Source of the DNA: Ruminococcus sp. Marseille-P6503
Lineage (GTDB): Bacteria; Bacillota; Clostridia; Oscillospirales; Ruminococcaceae
Reading direction: 5' to 3'
NCBI RefSeq assembly: GCF_900604945.1
Contig: NZ_UWPB01000002.1
Span: 806,001 to 870,000, forward strand
Length of the DNA stretch: 64,000 bases
The first letter of the stretch is position 1; the number at the start of each line of letters is the position of its first letter. A program made the position numbers and the translations under genes. The notes beneath the pieces were generated by a model, which worked only from the letters and a program-made list of their open reading frames with translations, ran no database searches and had not been told where the DNA came from. Positions 52,286 through 62,354 of the stretch are shown piece after piece.

Positions 52286-55200
52286 ATGTTTAAAACAAAA
52301 TCGAAAATATTAAAGAAGATCGGCGCGGGGTTCATATCAGGACTCTGCGTTTTTTCTATGCTTGGCTCATCTATGAGCGGAGTTATCACAGTGAGTGCGG
52401 AAAGTGTTTCAACTACTGAAAATCCTGCGTTTCCGTCGGCAGATACGGTGATCGCAAAGGCGGCGACACTTCTCAGTGCGCCTTATGGATTCGGATTTAA
52501 AGGATATTCTGGAGTATATACTCAGGACTCCTACTCTCCGCTTTCGGTGGAATATATAAATCAGCAAGGTATTGATTGTTCGGGACTTGTGTATTACACA
52601 ATGACTCAGCTTGGATACAAGACTTCGGGATTTTCATGGAACAATCCAAATCCCGTTGATACGATGCACTGGCTGACAGTTAATGATAACTGTACTGTTA
52701 CCTACAAGGGGGAAACCTCAAGGATCGATGTTGAAAAGCAGAGTATAAAGACTACAGACCATCCGTATTGGGAATGCTCCGACGGTTCAACGATTACGCC
52801 CGGTTCGGTAGTGGTGGCTCAGAATCCATATGGCGAGGATCATGCATGGATATACATGGGCGAGTTTAATTCAAGAAACGATGTAATAAGCTACTTGAAG
52901 TCTATCGGAGTTTCAGAAAGTCTTATCAATTCCAAAACAGTAGGCGACGGAACAGGCGCGGGCGGTACCCACTGGAGAATCGAGTCAAGCGGCTCGGAGG
53001 GCGTTGTGATCAACAACAATACCGACGGTAAAACCGCGACTGCTATGAATATGTACGCTTTCAGAATAACAAAAAATGATGTGACGTTTGACATCACAAA
53101 AGTTCTTGCTTCAGACAGAACTGTTAAGATTTCGGGTACAAGCAAGGTAGACGGCACGGTTGCAAAATACGGAGTATATACCGATAAGGCTTGTAAAAAC
53201 AAGGTCGGCGAGATCACTATCGGCAAGGACGGAACAGGCTCTATCCAGCTTCCTGAAAAGCAGTATTACGTTAAGGAAATCTCCGCACCGACAGGTTACA
53301 GTATTTCTGAAGAAGTCTTCGCGTTAAAGGCTGACGAAAACATATTTGTGACCGAAGATTTTACGAGAGGCACAATTAAGGTCAACAAGACTGCCGAGGA
53401 CGGGATCGTAAGCGGCAGAGAGTTCAAGGTCACAGGAAATGATGGCAGCAGTTACACCAAGAAAACCAACGCAAACGGCGTTGCCGAATTTAGCGGATTA
53501 AAGGTATACAACACATCCACCGGCAAAGCGATCACCTACACCGTATCCGAGATCAACGTAGATACCAGATACGAAACGCCCAAGGCGCAGAACGTTACGC
53601 TGACAAGCGGAAACGTCGATCTCACCGTAAATGTGAAATTCAACAATGAATTAAAAACAGGCTCGATCAAAATCAACAAGCAGTCCGAGGACGGATATAT
53701 CGGCGGCAGAACCTTTACGATCACAGGCAACGGCAAGTCATATACCATTAAAACGGATTCGGACGGTGTTGCAATTCTTTCCGATATTCCCGTTTACAAC
53801 AGCAATAATGAGAAAATAACCTACACGATCTCTGAGAAAAACGTCCCGGTAAAGTATGTTGTTCCTGCCGATCAGACTGCAACTCTGACAGCTGACGCTA
53901 CAACTACGGTTATATTTAAAAATGTGCTGAAAAAGTTTACGGCAGAGGTTGTTAAAAAGGATTCCGAAACGGTAGCTGCTCAGGGCAATGGAACTCTTGC
54001 CGGCGCGGTTTACGGTATTTACCGTGACGGCGAGTTGGTTGACACCTACACAACCGATGAAAACGGATATTTCAAAACAAAGGAGTATGTCTGCGGAAAT
54101 TATACCATTCAGGAAATCAGTCCATCGGAGGGCTATCTGCTTGACGAAACTGTATATCCCGTAGGTTCAGAGGCTAAAAACTTTACTATTGAAAGCAATC
54201 TCATTCCAATGACTGTAACCGAGGACGTTATTAAGGGAAAAATCAGCATAATCAAGCATTCCGATGATGGATCAACACAGATCGAAACTCCCGAAGTCGG
54301 TGCTGAATTTGAGGTTTATCTCAAAAGCACAGGTTCTTATGAAGCCGCAAAAGACAGCGAAAAAGACTACCTCGTATGCGATAAAAACGGCTATGCTCAG
54401 ACAAAAGATATGCCATACGGAATTTACACGGTTCATCAGACCAAGGGCTGGGACGGAACAGAGTTTATTGCTGATTTTGACGTATACATCAGCGAAAACG
54501 GACAGACTTACAGATATCTCATCAACAATGCTGAATTTGAAAGCTATATCAAGATAGTTAAAACAGATTCTGAAACAGGAAAAACAATTCCATACGAAGG
54601 CGCGGGCTTTGAGATCTACAATGCAAACGGAGAAAAGGTTTCGATGACTTTCAGCTATCCGACGCTCACAACAATCGATACATTCTACACAAACGGTGAG
54701 GGCTGTCTGATCACTCCCGAAACTCTTCCATACGGCGAGTATTTTTTGGTTGAGGTGCAGGCTCCTTATGGATACGCTCTTGATAAAACTCCCGCAGCAT
54801 TTTCGATTTCCCCTGAAAACGCGGAGGAAGAAAACTCCCTTACCATTGTAAAGGTCGAAAAGAAAAACACCGCACAGAAAGGCAGAATTTCTGTTCAGAA
54901 AACAGGAGATGTTTTTGCAAGCGTAAATATGGCATCCTCCGCTTACACAGACGAAAACGGCGAAATAGTTGTAAATCCAACGACCTATACTCCCGTTTTT
55001 GCAAACGGAAATCTTTCAGGGGCGGTATTTCAGGTTATCGCAGCAGAGGACATTATTACTCTTGACGGAACTATCAGAGCCAATGCCGGAGATGTTGTGG
55101 CTGAGATCACAACCGACGAAAACGGGTATGCCGAAACCGATCTGCTCTATCTCAGCAAATATGAGATAAGAGAAATCACAGCTCCTTATGGCTATGTCCT

Positions 55201-56665
55201 CAATACGGGATCACGGTTTGTTGAACTGACTTACGCGGGGCAGGAAATTGAAATCAGAGATACGGTAAATACAGCTTTTGAAAATGATTATCAGAGCGTT
55301 GAAATTTCACTCTCTAAGGTTATGGAAAACGACGAGCTGTTTGGTATTTACGCCGGGGACTGCTATACAAGCGTTATCTTCGGACTTTTTGCCGCAGAGG
55401 ATATGACGGCGGCTGACGGTACTGTTATTCCTGCCGATGGACTCATTTCGGAGGTTACGCTCGACGAAAATATGACTGCAAAATTTGATGTACAGATACC
55501 TTTCGGCAAGTATTATGTTCAGGAGATCGCAACCGACGAGCATTATGTTCTGAACGGAGAAAAATATCTTGTGAATTTTGAATATATGGGACAGGACATT
55601 CAGACCGTTTCAATAGACTGCGGTCAGTTTACCAACATTCTTAAAAGGGGAAAAATCGAGGGTATCAAGATAAATGACAGTGATGAGCCGCTTGAAAACG
55701 CAGTATTCGGACTGTTTGCTGTGGATACTACTGACTTTACAGCTGACAAGGCGTATATGACCGCTGTTTCCGATGAAAACGGATACTTTGAATTTGACGA
55801 GATCCCATACGGCGAGTATATTGTCAGAGAGATAGAAGCTCCCACAGGATATATTCTCAGCGATGAAAGCTACCCTGTAACGATCTCTGAGGACGGCAAA
55901 ATTATTGAAATTTCGGCAGAAAACAAGCCTATAACCATAGAAATCAGCAAACAGGATATCTACGGAAATGAACTGATTGGCGCGGAAATGCAGCTTGAAA
56001 ATTCTGATGGCGAAGTTATTGACAAATGGACTTCCGATGGCACAAATCATGTTGTTACCGAGCTTCCCGCAGGAGATTATACACTTAAAGAAATCGCCGC
56101 TCCCGATGGTTATGTTATCGCTACCGACATCAGATTTACAGTCGACATTTATGGCAATGTTACTGTTGAAAATGTTGATGCAACAGTTGTTTCTGAGAAC
56201 GGAAATCCGCTTATCGTTATGGTGGACGATACAACAAAGGTAATGATTTCTAAGCAAGATATTACAACCGGCGAGGAACTTCCGGGAGCAAAACTTCAGG
56301 TGATAGACAAGGACGGAACAGTCATAGAAGAATGGATCTCAACCAACGAGCCGCACTTTATAGAGGCGGTTTTAAAAGCCAGAGAGACTTACACTTTGCG
56401 TGAAATTACAGCGCCGGAAGGATATGAGATTGCCAATGATGTTGAATTTACAGTAAATTCGGACGGAACAGTCACAGAAGTTATCATGAAGGACGAGCAT
56501 ATGCCAAAAACTTTCGATACTCCGTATACGGGAGATGACAGAAATGATCTTGCGGCGATTATTGTTCTGATTGCTTCAGCCGCGATCTTCATTATTCTCA
56601 CGGTGAGCGCAAGAAAAAAGGACAAAAAGAACAAAACTGCAAATACAGATAAAAAAGAGGAATAG
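52286..56665 (+). CDS. giant surface adhesin: NlpC/P60-like domain plus about 11 SpaA/Cna-B repeats, sortase-anchored
   Basis: 1459 residues from the ATG at 52286; the ATG at 52277 is too near GGAG. Signal peptide (about 1-45). The N-terminal domain has Cys (IDCSGLVYYTM) and His (GEDHAWIYMG), as in NlpC/P60 or CHAP-type enzymes. Then come about eleven SpaA/Cna-B modules, seen by repeated YTIQEISPSEGY, YIVREIEAPTGY and YTLREITAPEGY motifs, where Lys-Asn bonds with a Glu likely form. The end TPYTGDD, a membrane segment and a KKDKKNK tail is a class B-type sorting signal (xPxTG). The class B sortase follows by 5 bp. It probably promotes cell contact for transfer. Confidence 0.88.
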   Translation: MFKTKSKILKKIGAGFISGLCVFSMLGSSMSGVITVSAESVSTTENPAFPSADTVIAKAATLLSAPYGFGFKGYSGVYTQDSYSPLSVEYINQQGIDCSGLVYYTMTQLGYKTSGFSWNNPNPVDTMHWLTVNDNCTVTYKGETSRIDVEKQSIKTTDHPYWECSDGSTITPGSVVVAQNPYGEDHAWIYMGEFNSRNDVISYLKSIGVSESLINSKTVGDGTGAGGTHWRIESSGSEGVVINNNTDGKTATAMNMYAFRITKNDVTFDITKVLASDRTVKISGTSKVDGTVAKYGVYTDKACKNKVGEITIGKDGTGSIQLPEKQYYVKEISAPTGYSISEEVFALKADENIFVTEDFTRGTIKVNKTAEDGIVSGREFKVTGNDGSSYTKKTNANGVAEFSGLKVYNTSTGKAITYTVSEINVDTRYETPKAQNVTLTSGNVDLTVNVKFNNELKTGSIKINKQSEDGYIGGRTFTITGNGKSYTIKTDSDGVAILSDIPVYNSNNEKITYTISEKNVPVKYVVPADQTATLTADATTTVIFKNVLKKFTAEVVKKDSETVAAQGNGTLAGAVYGIYRDGELVDTYTTDENGYFKTKEYVCGNYTIQEISPSEGYLLDETVYPVGSEAKNFTIESNLIPMTVTEDVIKGKISIIKHSDDGSTQIETPEVGAEFEVYLKSTGSYEAAKDSEKDYLVCDKNGYAQTKDMPYGIYTVHQTKGWDGTEFIADFDVYISENGQTYRYLINNAEFESYIKIVKTDSETGKTIPYEGAGFEIYNANGEKVSMTFSYPTLTTIDTFYTNGEGCLITPETLPYGEYFLVEVQAPYGYALDKTPAAFSISPENAEEENSLTIVKVEKKNTAQKGRISVQKTGDVFASVNMASSAYTDENGEIVVNPTTYTPVFANGNLSGAVFQVIAAEDIITLDGTIRANAGDVVAEITTDENGYAETDLLYLSKYEIREITAPYGYVLNTGSRFVELTYAGQEIEIRDTVNTAFENDYQSVEISLSKVMENDELFGIYAGDCYTSVIFGLFAAEDMTAADGTVIPADGLISEVTLDENMTAKFDVQIPFGKYYVQEIATDEHYVLNGEKYLVNFEYMGQDIQTVSIDCGQFTNILKRGKIEGIKINDSDEPLENAVFGLFAVDTTDFTADKAYMTAVSDENGYFEFDEIPYGEYIVREIEAPTGYILSDESYPVTISEDGKIIEISAENKPITIEISKQDIYGNELIGAEMQLENSDGEVIDKWTSDGTNHVVTELPAGDYTLKEIAAPDGYVIATDIRFTVDIYGNVTVENVDATVVSENGNPLIVMVDDTTKVMISKQDITTGEELPGAKLQVIDKDGTVIEEWISTNEPHFIEAVLKARETYTLREITAPEGYEIANDVEFTVNSDGTVTEVIMKDEHMPKTFDTPYTGDDRNDLAAIIVLIASAAIFIILTVSARKKDKKNKTANTDKKEE

Positions 56666-56670
56666 GCAAT

Positions 56671-57432
56671 ATGACAAAAAGTAAAATGTTAAGGATAGGA
56701 GCGGCTGCGTTGGCGGCCGTTCTTCTTTTGGCAGGTCTGACAATGCTTACTAAGGACAGGTTTCAGGAAATGATAGAGGATAAGAAGATGGAACGTTATG
56801 CTCCCAATGAAGCCGTGAGAAATGAACTTGATAACGCTGTCCATGACGACAGTTCTGGTCTGAAAGTTTCCGAAAATGCCAAAAAGGAGATAGTGCAAAA
56901 TCAATCGCGGTTTCAAAGAGATTATGACGAGGGGATAGGGTGGCTGTATATCCCCGGTACAAGAATAAACTACCCGATAATGTATTCGGGAGATAATGAT
57001 TATTATCTCCACAGAGCAGCAGACGGAAGCTATTTGTATGCAGGCTCGTTGTTTTTAGACTATCGCTGCACTTCAGATTTTTCAGACTTTTACAGCATTG
57101 TATACGGTCACAATATGCGTGACGGAACGAAGTTTGCAGAGCTTGTGAATTACAAGAACGACGAGTATTTTCACGATCACAGATACGGCTGGCTTACCTC
57201 TGGACAAAATATTTATCCCATAGAATTTTTTGCTGTTGCAGAAGTGAGGAACGACAGTGAAATATATACGGCATCTGACACTCAGTCATGGCTATCCAAG
57301 CTTCAGGGCGAAGCCATGCTTTTTGAGGAAATTGAAATATCCGATAGCGATAATATTATTCTGCTGTCGACCTGCAGTGGTGACAATTCGGCGTGGAGAA
57401 CCGTAGTCGCTGGAAAAATACTGAAAAACTGA
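56671..57432 (+). CDS. srtB: class B sortase
   Basis: 253 residues. One N-terminal membrane segment (9-27). The catalytic residues are His147 (VYGHNMRDGT), Cys235 (LSTCSG) and Arg243 (WRTVVAGKI). The pattern GWLYIPGTRINYPIMYSGDNDYYL is class B. It anchors proteins to the cell wall; the adhesin just upstream with TPYTG is the obvious substrate. Five bp separate them. Confidence 0.94.
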   Translation: MTKSKMLRIGAAALAAVLLLAGLTMLTKDRFQEMIEDKKMERYAPNEAVRNELDNAVHDDSSGLKVSENAKKEIVQNQSRFQRDYDEGIGWLYIPGTRINYPIMYSGDNDYYLHRAADGSYLYAGSLFLDYRCTSDFSDFYSIVYGHNMRDGTKFAELVNYKNDEYFHDHRYGWLTSGQNIYPIEFFAVAEVRNDSEIYTASDTQSWLSKLQGEAMLFEEIEISDSDNIILLSTCSGDNSAWRTVVAGKILKN

Positions 57433-57450
57433 TGAAAGGATAGGATGCAT

Positions 57451-57792
57451 ATGATAAAAAGAGGAATAAGTAAAATATTTATAGCGGCAGTTTCGGCTGT
57501 GTATGTATTGTCCGCAATGACAATAACGGCATCTGCAAACGGCGATGTTGCCGGAGCGGTCACAAGTACATGGACAAGCGCGAAATCGCAGATCAAGGAA
57601 GTCGTGAACAATGTTGTTTTTCCTGTAATAGACGTAATACTGGCGATCCTGTTGTTTGTCAAGATTGCAACTTGTTATATGGAATACAGAAAACACGGAC
57701 AGTTTGAGTGGACTCCGATAGCAATACTTTTCGGCTGTCTTATATTTGCTTTGACTGCACCGCTGTATGTATGGACGATAGTAAGCATATAG
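57451..57792 (+). CDS. TrbC/VirB2-like membrane protein
   Basis: 113 residues; start ATG at 57451 (another two codons earlier). A signal peptide (KRGISKIFIAAVSAVYVLSAMTITASANG) is followed by two hydrophobic segments (VVFPVIDVILAILLFVKIATC and IAILFGCLIFALTAPLYVW) with a short basic loop. This is the layout of VirB2/TrbC pilins, and DUF3852 members in Firmicutes ICEs have it too. It could be a pilin-like subunit of the transfer channel. Confidence 0.65.
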   Translation: MIKRGISKIFIAAVSAVYVLSAMTITASANGDVAGAVTSTWTSAKSQIKEVVNNVVFPVIDVILAILLFVKIATCYMEYRKHGQFEWTPIAILFGCLIFALTAPLYVWTIVSI

Positions 57793-57817
57793 CGTTTACG
57801 GAAACGGAGGAATTAAA

Positions 57818-58501
57818 ATGATAAAGAAAATATCGGCTGCTGCAGTCGCCGCGGCGTTAATATTTACAGGCTGCGGAACGATCAGTCCGCCTGTGCAAAG
57901 CGAAACGACTTCCGAGGTCGTTTCTACCGAGATAGCGAAAAGTGAAACCGAGTCGGTTTCCTCAGATGATAAAGCTAATACTTTTGCGGCGGAATTTTTT
58001 GAAAGCAATATCACTTTCGAGGACGCAGGTACGCTTGCGAAAGAAGTTCTCAAAAGTACGGACTTTGATACTGAAACAGACAACAGCGGAGGGTCTCAAA
58101 AAGTTACTCTTAAAGGCAAAAACGGCGGCGGAGAGATAGATGTCGTTATGATCGATATTTCAGATTTGGGATTTAGCTATGAGCCGGAATATATACTTGA
58201 AAATTTGGGAGATTACTATTTCGACTATACGGCTTCTCGTATGGACGGTATCACCGAGGACGATTTTGTGTCAAGCTATCGCATGGTAAGCAGCATAATG
58301 TCAAAGGGAAAATATCAGCGTTACGGCTCTGTTCAGAAGTCTGACGGCATTGCTGCACAGTTCGGATACACCGAAACCTATGCTGTGCTTAGTGAGAACA
58401 AGCTGACCGTTGTGTCGGGAGCATATCTTAGTTCCGATATGATGGAAAGACAGAGCTTTTCGCAGCTTATGAGTAAGTTTGCTGAGAATGTCAAGTATTA
58501 A
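57818..58501 (+). CDS. ICE-encoded lipoprotein
   Basis: 227 residues. Lipoprotein signal MIKKISAAAVAAALIFTGCG with Cys19. Then an Ser/Thr/Glu-rich spacer to about 50 and a soluble domain (TFAAEFFESNITFEDAGTLAKEVLKSTDF, SYLSSDMMERQSF). No family recognised. The position between pilin-like and TOPRIM genes suggests a surface role in mating, or exclusion. Confidence 0.7.
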   Translation: MIKKISAAAVAAALIFTGCGTISPPVQSETTSEVVSTEIAKSETESVSSDDKANTFAAEFFESNITFEDAGTLAKEVLKSTDFDTETDNSGGSQKVTLKGKNGGGEIDVVMIDISDLGFSYEPEYILENLGDYYFDYTASRMDGITEDDFVSSYRMVSSIMSKGKYQRYGSVQKSDGIAAQFGYTETYAVLSENKLTVVSGAYLSSDMMERQSFSQLMSKFAENVKY

Positions 58502-58591
58502 AGGTCGGTGTAACGGGCTTGCATTTCATAAGCAATGACTTTTACTTCATTTTGCAAGCTCTATGATTTTAATATTATGCGAGGTGATTTG

Positions 58592-60016
58592 ATGAGATTT
58601 ATCCCATTTACAGAAGAGCAAAAAGTGCTTGCTAATTCAGTAGACTTGGAACAATTCCTGCGTATGCGGGGCGAAAAACTGGAACGTGTCGGCAGAGAGC
58701 ATAAGCTCATCTATTACGATAGCTCAGGCAAGCATGACAGCATAACGCTCCGCGGCTCGACCTGGTTTGATCATAAAAATCAAGTGGGCGGCGGAGCGAT
58801 AAAATTCATGCAGGAGTTTTACGATATGGACTTTCAGACGGCTGTGCAGGAACTGTTGGGACAGAGGGTAACACCCTTGTCACACGCTCCTCCGAAAGCT
58901 ATTCAGAAGGAAGAAAAGAAAGAATTCAGACTTCCTGAAGCTAACAGCAATATGCACAGGGTTTATGCCTACCTCATAAAACAGCGGTTTATTGATTCTG
59001 ACATTATCTCACATTTTGCAAAACAGCATACGCTCTATGAGGACAAAGAACATCATAATGCTGTGTTTGTGGGCATTGATGAAAAGGGAGTACCACGGCA
59101 GGCAAGCAAGCGTTCAACCAATTCTTTCGGCAAAAGTTTTAGAATAACCTGCGAGGGTTCAGACACAAAGTACAGCTTTTCCCACTTTGGCGAGTCGGAA
59201 AAGCTGTTTGTGTTTGAAGCTCCGATCGATATGTTAAGCTATCTTACTTTGAATCCCGAAAACTGGCAGCAGCACTCGTATATTGCCATGAACGGTGTGT
59301 ATGAAAATGCCGTTTTAACAGCGTTAAAGAACCATTCAAACCTCAATGAAATTGTGCTTTGCGTAGATAACGATGAAGGAGGAATCGAAGCCGTTGATAG
59401 GTTAAAAGACATTCTTAATGACAACGGATATACCGATGTAAAACGGCTCGCGCCAAAGTTCAAAGACTGGAACGAGGACTTGAAAGCTCAAAATGGTGCA
59501 GAACCGCTACCTGCCGTACCTCATAAGCGAAAGGAAGAATATCTGCGGCAGGCTGTGAATTTAGAGTATCTGAAATGCCGTCCGGATAAGCTAACCTCAC
59601 GGATCTATGCGACATTCAAAAACGGGCAATACAAGTATCTGGCTGAGTATGCGCTTGCGGGCTCGGCTTTTTTTATTGGGAAAAACAGCGAAAATTTGAT
59701 GTTTGACAAATTGAAATGTAAGTTGAAAGCAGAGTACAAGCCCTACACCGACAAGGGTAAAGCAGCCGCTAAACAAAGAAATCTGCATGACTGTGTTAAG
59801 GCGGTAATGAAAGACTTACGGCAGACAGCCCGTACCCGTGAGCAGTCGGTACAAACAGCCAAATTGCTGTATCGGCTGGCGGATAATGCTGTCAGACTTT
59901 CTACGGAAGAAGCGATAACTGTTTCGATACAGGAAAACACCCCGATATCCGAGCAAGAAAATACACCTCAGACAGAACATGAACCGTCTGAGGCGTTTTG
60001 TCTTGATTACGGATAA
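58592..60016 (+). CDS. DUF3991 / TOPRIM-domain protein (ICE primase-like)
   Basis: 474 residues from the ATG at 58592 after GCGAGGTGATTTG; the longer frame lacks a ribosome site. Residues 1-100 lie in the DUF3991-type region (VDLEQFLRMRGEKLERVGREHKLIYYDSSGKHDSITLRGSTWFDHKNQVGGGAIKFM). The TOPRIM core is near 190-310: KLFVFEAPIDMLSYL with the acid residue and IVLCVDNDEGGIEAVDRL. The end is helical and basic. These proteins are thought to prime or process the transferred strand. No zinc finger is seen. It is followed by an oppositely oriented tautomerase gene. Confidence 0.85.
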   Translation: MRFIPFTEEQKVLANSVDLEQFLRMRGEKLERVGREHKLIYYDSSGKHDSITLRGSTWFDHKNQVGGGAIKFMQEFYDMDFQTAVQELLGQRVTPLSHAPPKAIQKEEKKEFRLPEANSNMHRVYAYLIKQRFIDSDIISHFAKQHTLYEDKEHHNAVFVGIDEKGVPRQASKRSTNSFGKSFRITCEGSDTKYSFSHFGESEKLFVFEAPIDMLSYLTLNPENWQQHSYIAMNGVYENAVLTALKNHSNLNEIVLCVDNDEGGIEAVDRLKDILNDNGYTDVKRLAPKFKDWNEDLKAQNGAEPLPAVPHKRKEEYLRQAVNLEYLKCRPDKLTSRIYATFKNGQYKYLAEYALAGSAFFIGKNSENLMFDKLKCKLKAEYKPYTDKGKAAAKQRNLHDCVKAVMKDLRQTARTREQSVQTAKLLYRLADNAVRLSTEEAITVSIQENTPISEQENTPQTEHEPSEAFCLDYG

Positions 60017-60018
60017 GA

Positions 60019-60360
60019 TCAGAAATTAGAGCCGTTCCAACCCCAGTCGGGAGTGGCGGCGTATTTCACATAGATCCGTGAAGGGTCAATGGAAAGCTGT
60101 TGGTTAAGAATAGCGCAGATTTTTTCGCTGAGCGAATTGAAAGCGGACGGGTTTGCTTGTCCGTAAACGCTTACCTCAACCATTGCGGCAGGGTCGTTTG
60201 TTCCCTTGAAATACAAGGTATACTCAGGTTCGATCCCGACCATGAGCCAGGCTTCGGATTTGCCCGGTATTGATGTTATCGCCTGCCCAAGTTCGGATTT
60301 GATAGCTGCTTCCTTATCCGCGGAAACAGCGGCGTTTGTTTTGACGTTAATGAATGGCAT
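60019..60360 (-). CDS. MIF/phenylpyruvate tautomerase-like protein
   Basis: 113 residues from the ATG at 60360 behind CGGAGGTACGATC. The start MPFINVKTNAAVSADKEAAIKSELG has the catalytic proline 2 and matches the MIF family (about 114 residues), as do SIPGKSEAWLMVGI and NDPAAMVEVSVYGQ. The 4-oxalocrotonate-tautomerase group is half that length. It lies on the opposite strand, with its own promoter, between two ICE genes. It would be cargo, not transfer machinery. Bacterial members act as tautomerases; effects on host immune cells are known for eukaryotic MIF. Confidence 0.9.
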   Translation of the reverse strand: MPFINVKTNAAVSADKEAAIKSELGQAITSIPGKSEAWLMVGIEPEYTLYFKGTNDPAAMVEVSVYGQANPSAFNSLSEKICAILNQQLSIDPSRIYVKYAATPDWGWNGSNF

Positions 60361-60393
60361 GATCGTACCTCCGTTAATATATTTGATATGTTT

Positions 60394-60422
60394 AGTATAC
60401 CACAAATCGAAAGATCTTTCAA
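60394..60422 (-). promoter_or_regulatory. promoter of the MIF-like gene
   Basis: Minus strand TTGAAA (60422-60417), 17 bp, TATACT (60399-60394). About 28 bases upstream of the ATG start region. It makes the gene independent of the ICE operon. Confidence 0.75.
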
Positions 60423-60537
60423 TCCTTATGGATAATGCAATACCCTCCGCTTCACAGCGCAATACCTTGAAGATAAAAAAACTAACTGTCTTATTAAATA
60501 CAAAAGATAGAATATCTTACAGATCGGAAGTGAAAAC

Positions 60538-62349
60538 TTGAATGAAAAACAGATGATTTTAATAGGCGTACTTGCTGCGGCTTTTATCGCCTTTTTAGCG
60601 GTTGTAAATTTGCTTGACAACAAGTCCCTTAACGGAATAAAGGCTAAAAAGGTCGGTGACGGACAGCATGGCACCGCGAGGTGGGCAACGAAAACAGAGA
60701 TAAAGCGGACTTTTATTTCTTTGCCATTCGAGCCAGAGAAATGGCGGCAAGGTAAGAATCTTCCGCGCAGCTCCAACGGAGATGTTGTTCAAGGGACTGT
60801 TGTAGCTTGCCGAACGCACGGTAAAAAGACTGTTGCATTAGTGGACGATGGAGATGTTCATACCCTTATGATCGGCGCTGCGGGAGTGGGCAAGACCGCT
60901 TACTTCTTGTATCCGAATATAGAGCTTGCCTGCGCAAGCGGAATGTCGTTTGTCAGTACAGATACAAAAGGCGATGTGGCGAGAAATTACGGGACGATAG
61001 CTCAAAAATATTACGGCTATAACGTTTCCGTGCTTGATTTAAGAAATCCGACAAAGAGTGATGAAAACAATATCCTGCATTTAGTAAACAAATATATGGA
61101 CTTGTATTTGCTGGACAAAAACAATCTTTCGGCAAAAGCAAAAGCAGAAAAGTACGCAAAGATCACAGCAAAAACTATCATAAATATCGGCGGAGGCGAC
61201 AGCTCAGGCTATGGTCAAAACGCTTTTTTCTACGACGCGGCGGAGGGGCTTCTTGCCTCCGTCATTCTTTTGCTTGCTGAATTTGGAGATAAAAACGAAC
61301 GTCATATCGTTTCGGTATTCAAGCTGATACAAGACCTTTTGGCAAAGTATCAGCCTGCGCCGAAAGCTAAGCAAAGGATGTACATTTCAAAGCTTATGGA
61401 TAAGCTTCCATCGGAGCATAAAGCAAAGTGGATGGCGGGAGCTGCTCTGAACGCTTCAGACCAGTCAATGCTGTCCGTAATGAGTACAGCATTATCCCGA
61501 TTAAACAGCTTTCTCGATTCCGAGCTTGAGCAAATGCTGTGCTTCAAAACGGCGATAGACGCTGAGAAATTCTGCAATGAAAAGTCGGCTATTTTTATTG
61601 TGCTTCCCGAAGAAGATACGAGTAAGTATTTCATGGTATCGCTTTTGATTCAGCAGTTATACCGTGAAATACTTGTCATTGCAGACGAAAACGGCGGTAA
61701 GCTTCCAAAGCGTGTAATGTTCTACCTTGACGAATTCGGCACGTTCCCTAAGATAGACGGCGCGGAAGCGATGTTTTCCGCGGGACGCTCAAGAAAAATA
61801 TCGATAATCGCGATAATTCAGTCCTTCGCGCAGCTTGAGCAGAACTACGGCAAGCAAGGCATGGAGATCATAACCGATAACACTCAGCTTACGGTTTTCG
61901 GAGGTTTTGCGCCCAACTCTCAGTCTGCGGAAGCGCTGTCAAAAGCGTTGGGAGAACAGACTGTGCTAAGCGGTTCTGTTTCTCATGGCAGAGATAAAAG
62001 TCAGTCGTTGCAGATGATAGGCAGACCGCTTATGACTGTTGACGAGTTGAAGTCTATGCCTAAAGGACAGTTTATCGTTATGAAAACCGGAACTCACCCT
62101 ATGATCTCAAAATTGAAGCTGTACTTTAAATGGGGAATTAAATTTGAAGAAGAATACAAGCTTCCCGACAAGACCGCAAGGCAGGTTTCCTACAAAGAGC
62201 GTGACGAATTAATCAGAGATGTAGAGGTCAAATATCCGCAGAAAAAAGCCGAGCCGGTCGATGAAATCGAGGTTGTCGATTATGAGGAGTTTGAGGAATT
62301 TGAAGAAGAACGGGCTAAAAAAGCTAAGATCAAAACGAACAGGAGGTGA
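60538..62349 (+). CDS. virD4: VirD4/TraG-family coupling protein
   Basis: 603 residues from a TTG behind CGGAAGTGAAAAC. One N-terminal membrane segment (7-26), Walker A GAAGVGKT (113-120), Walker B RVMFYLDEFGTFPKI, and QSFAQLEQNYG. It brings the relaxase-DNA complex to the type IV channel by ATP use. An acidic C-terminal tail (EEFEEFEEERAKKAKIK) is present. The next gene's ribosome site overlaps the stop. Confidence 0.95.
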   Translation: MNEKQMILIGVLAAAFIAFLAVVNLLDNKSLNGIKAKKVGDGQHGTARWATKTEIKRTFISLPFEPEKWRQGKNLPRSSNGDVVQGTVVACRTHGKKTVALVDDGDVHTLMIGAAGVGKTAYFLYPNIELACASGMSFVSTDTKGDVARNYGTIAQKYYGYNVSVLDLRNPTKSDENNILHLVNKYMDLYLLDKNNLSAKAKAEKYAKITAKTIINIGGGDSSGYGQNAFFYDAAEGLLASVILLLAEFGDKNERHIVSVFKLIQDLLAKYQPAPKAKQRMYISKLMDKLPSEHKAKWMAGAALNASDQSMLSVMSTALSRLNSFLDSELEQMLCFKTAIDAEKFCNEKSAIFIVLPEEDTSKYFMVSLLIQQLYREILVIADENGGKLPKRVMFYLDEFGTFPKIDGAEAMFSAGRSRKISIIAIIQSFAQLEQNYGKQGMEIITDNTQLTVFGGFAPNSQSAEALSKALGEQTVLSGSVSHGRDKSQSLQMIGRPLMTVDELKSMPKGQFIVMKTGTHPMISKLKLYFKWGIKFEEEYKLPDKTARQVSYKERDELIRDVEVKYPQKKAEPVDEIEVVDYEEFEEFEEERAKKAKIKTNRR

Positions 62350-62354
62350 AATAC

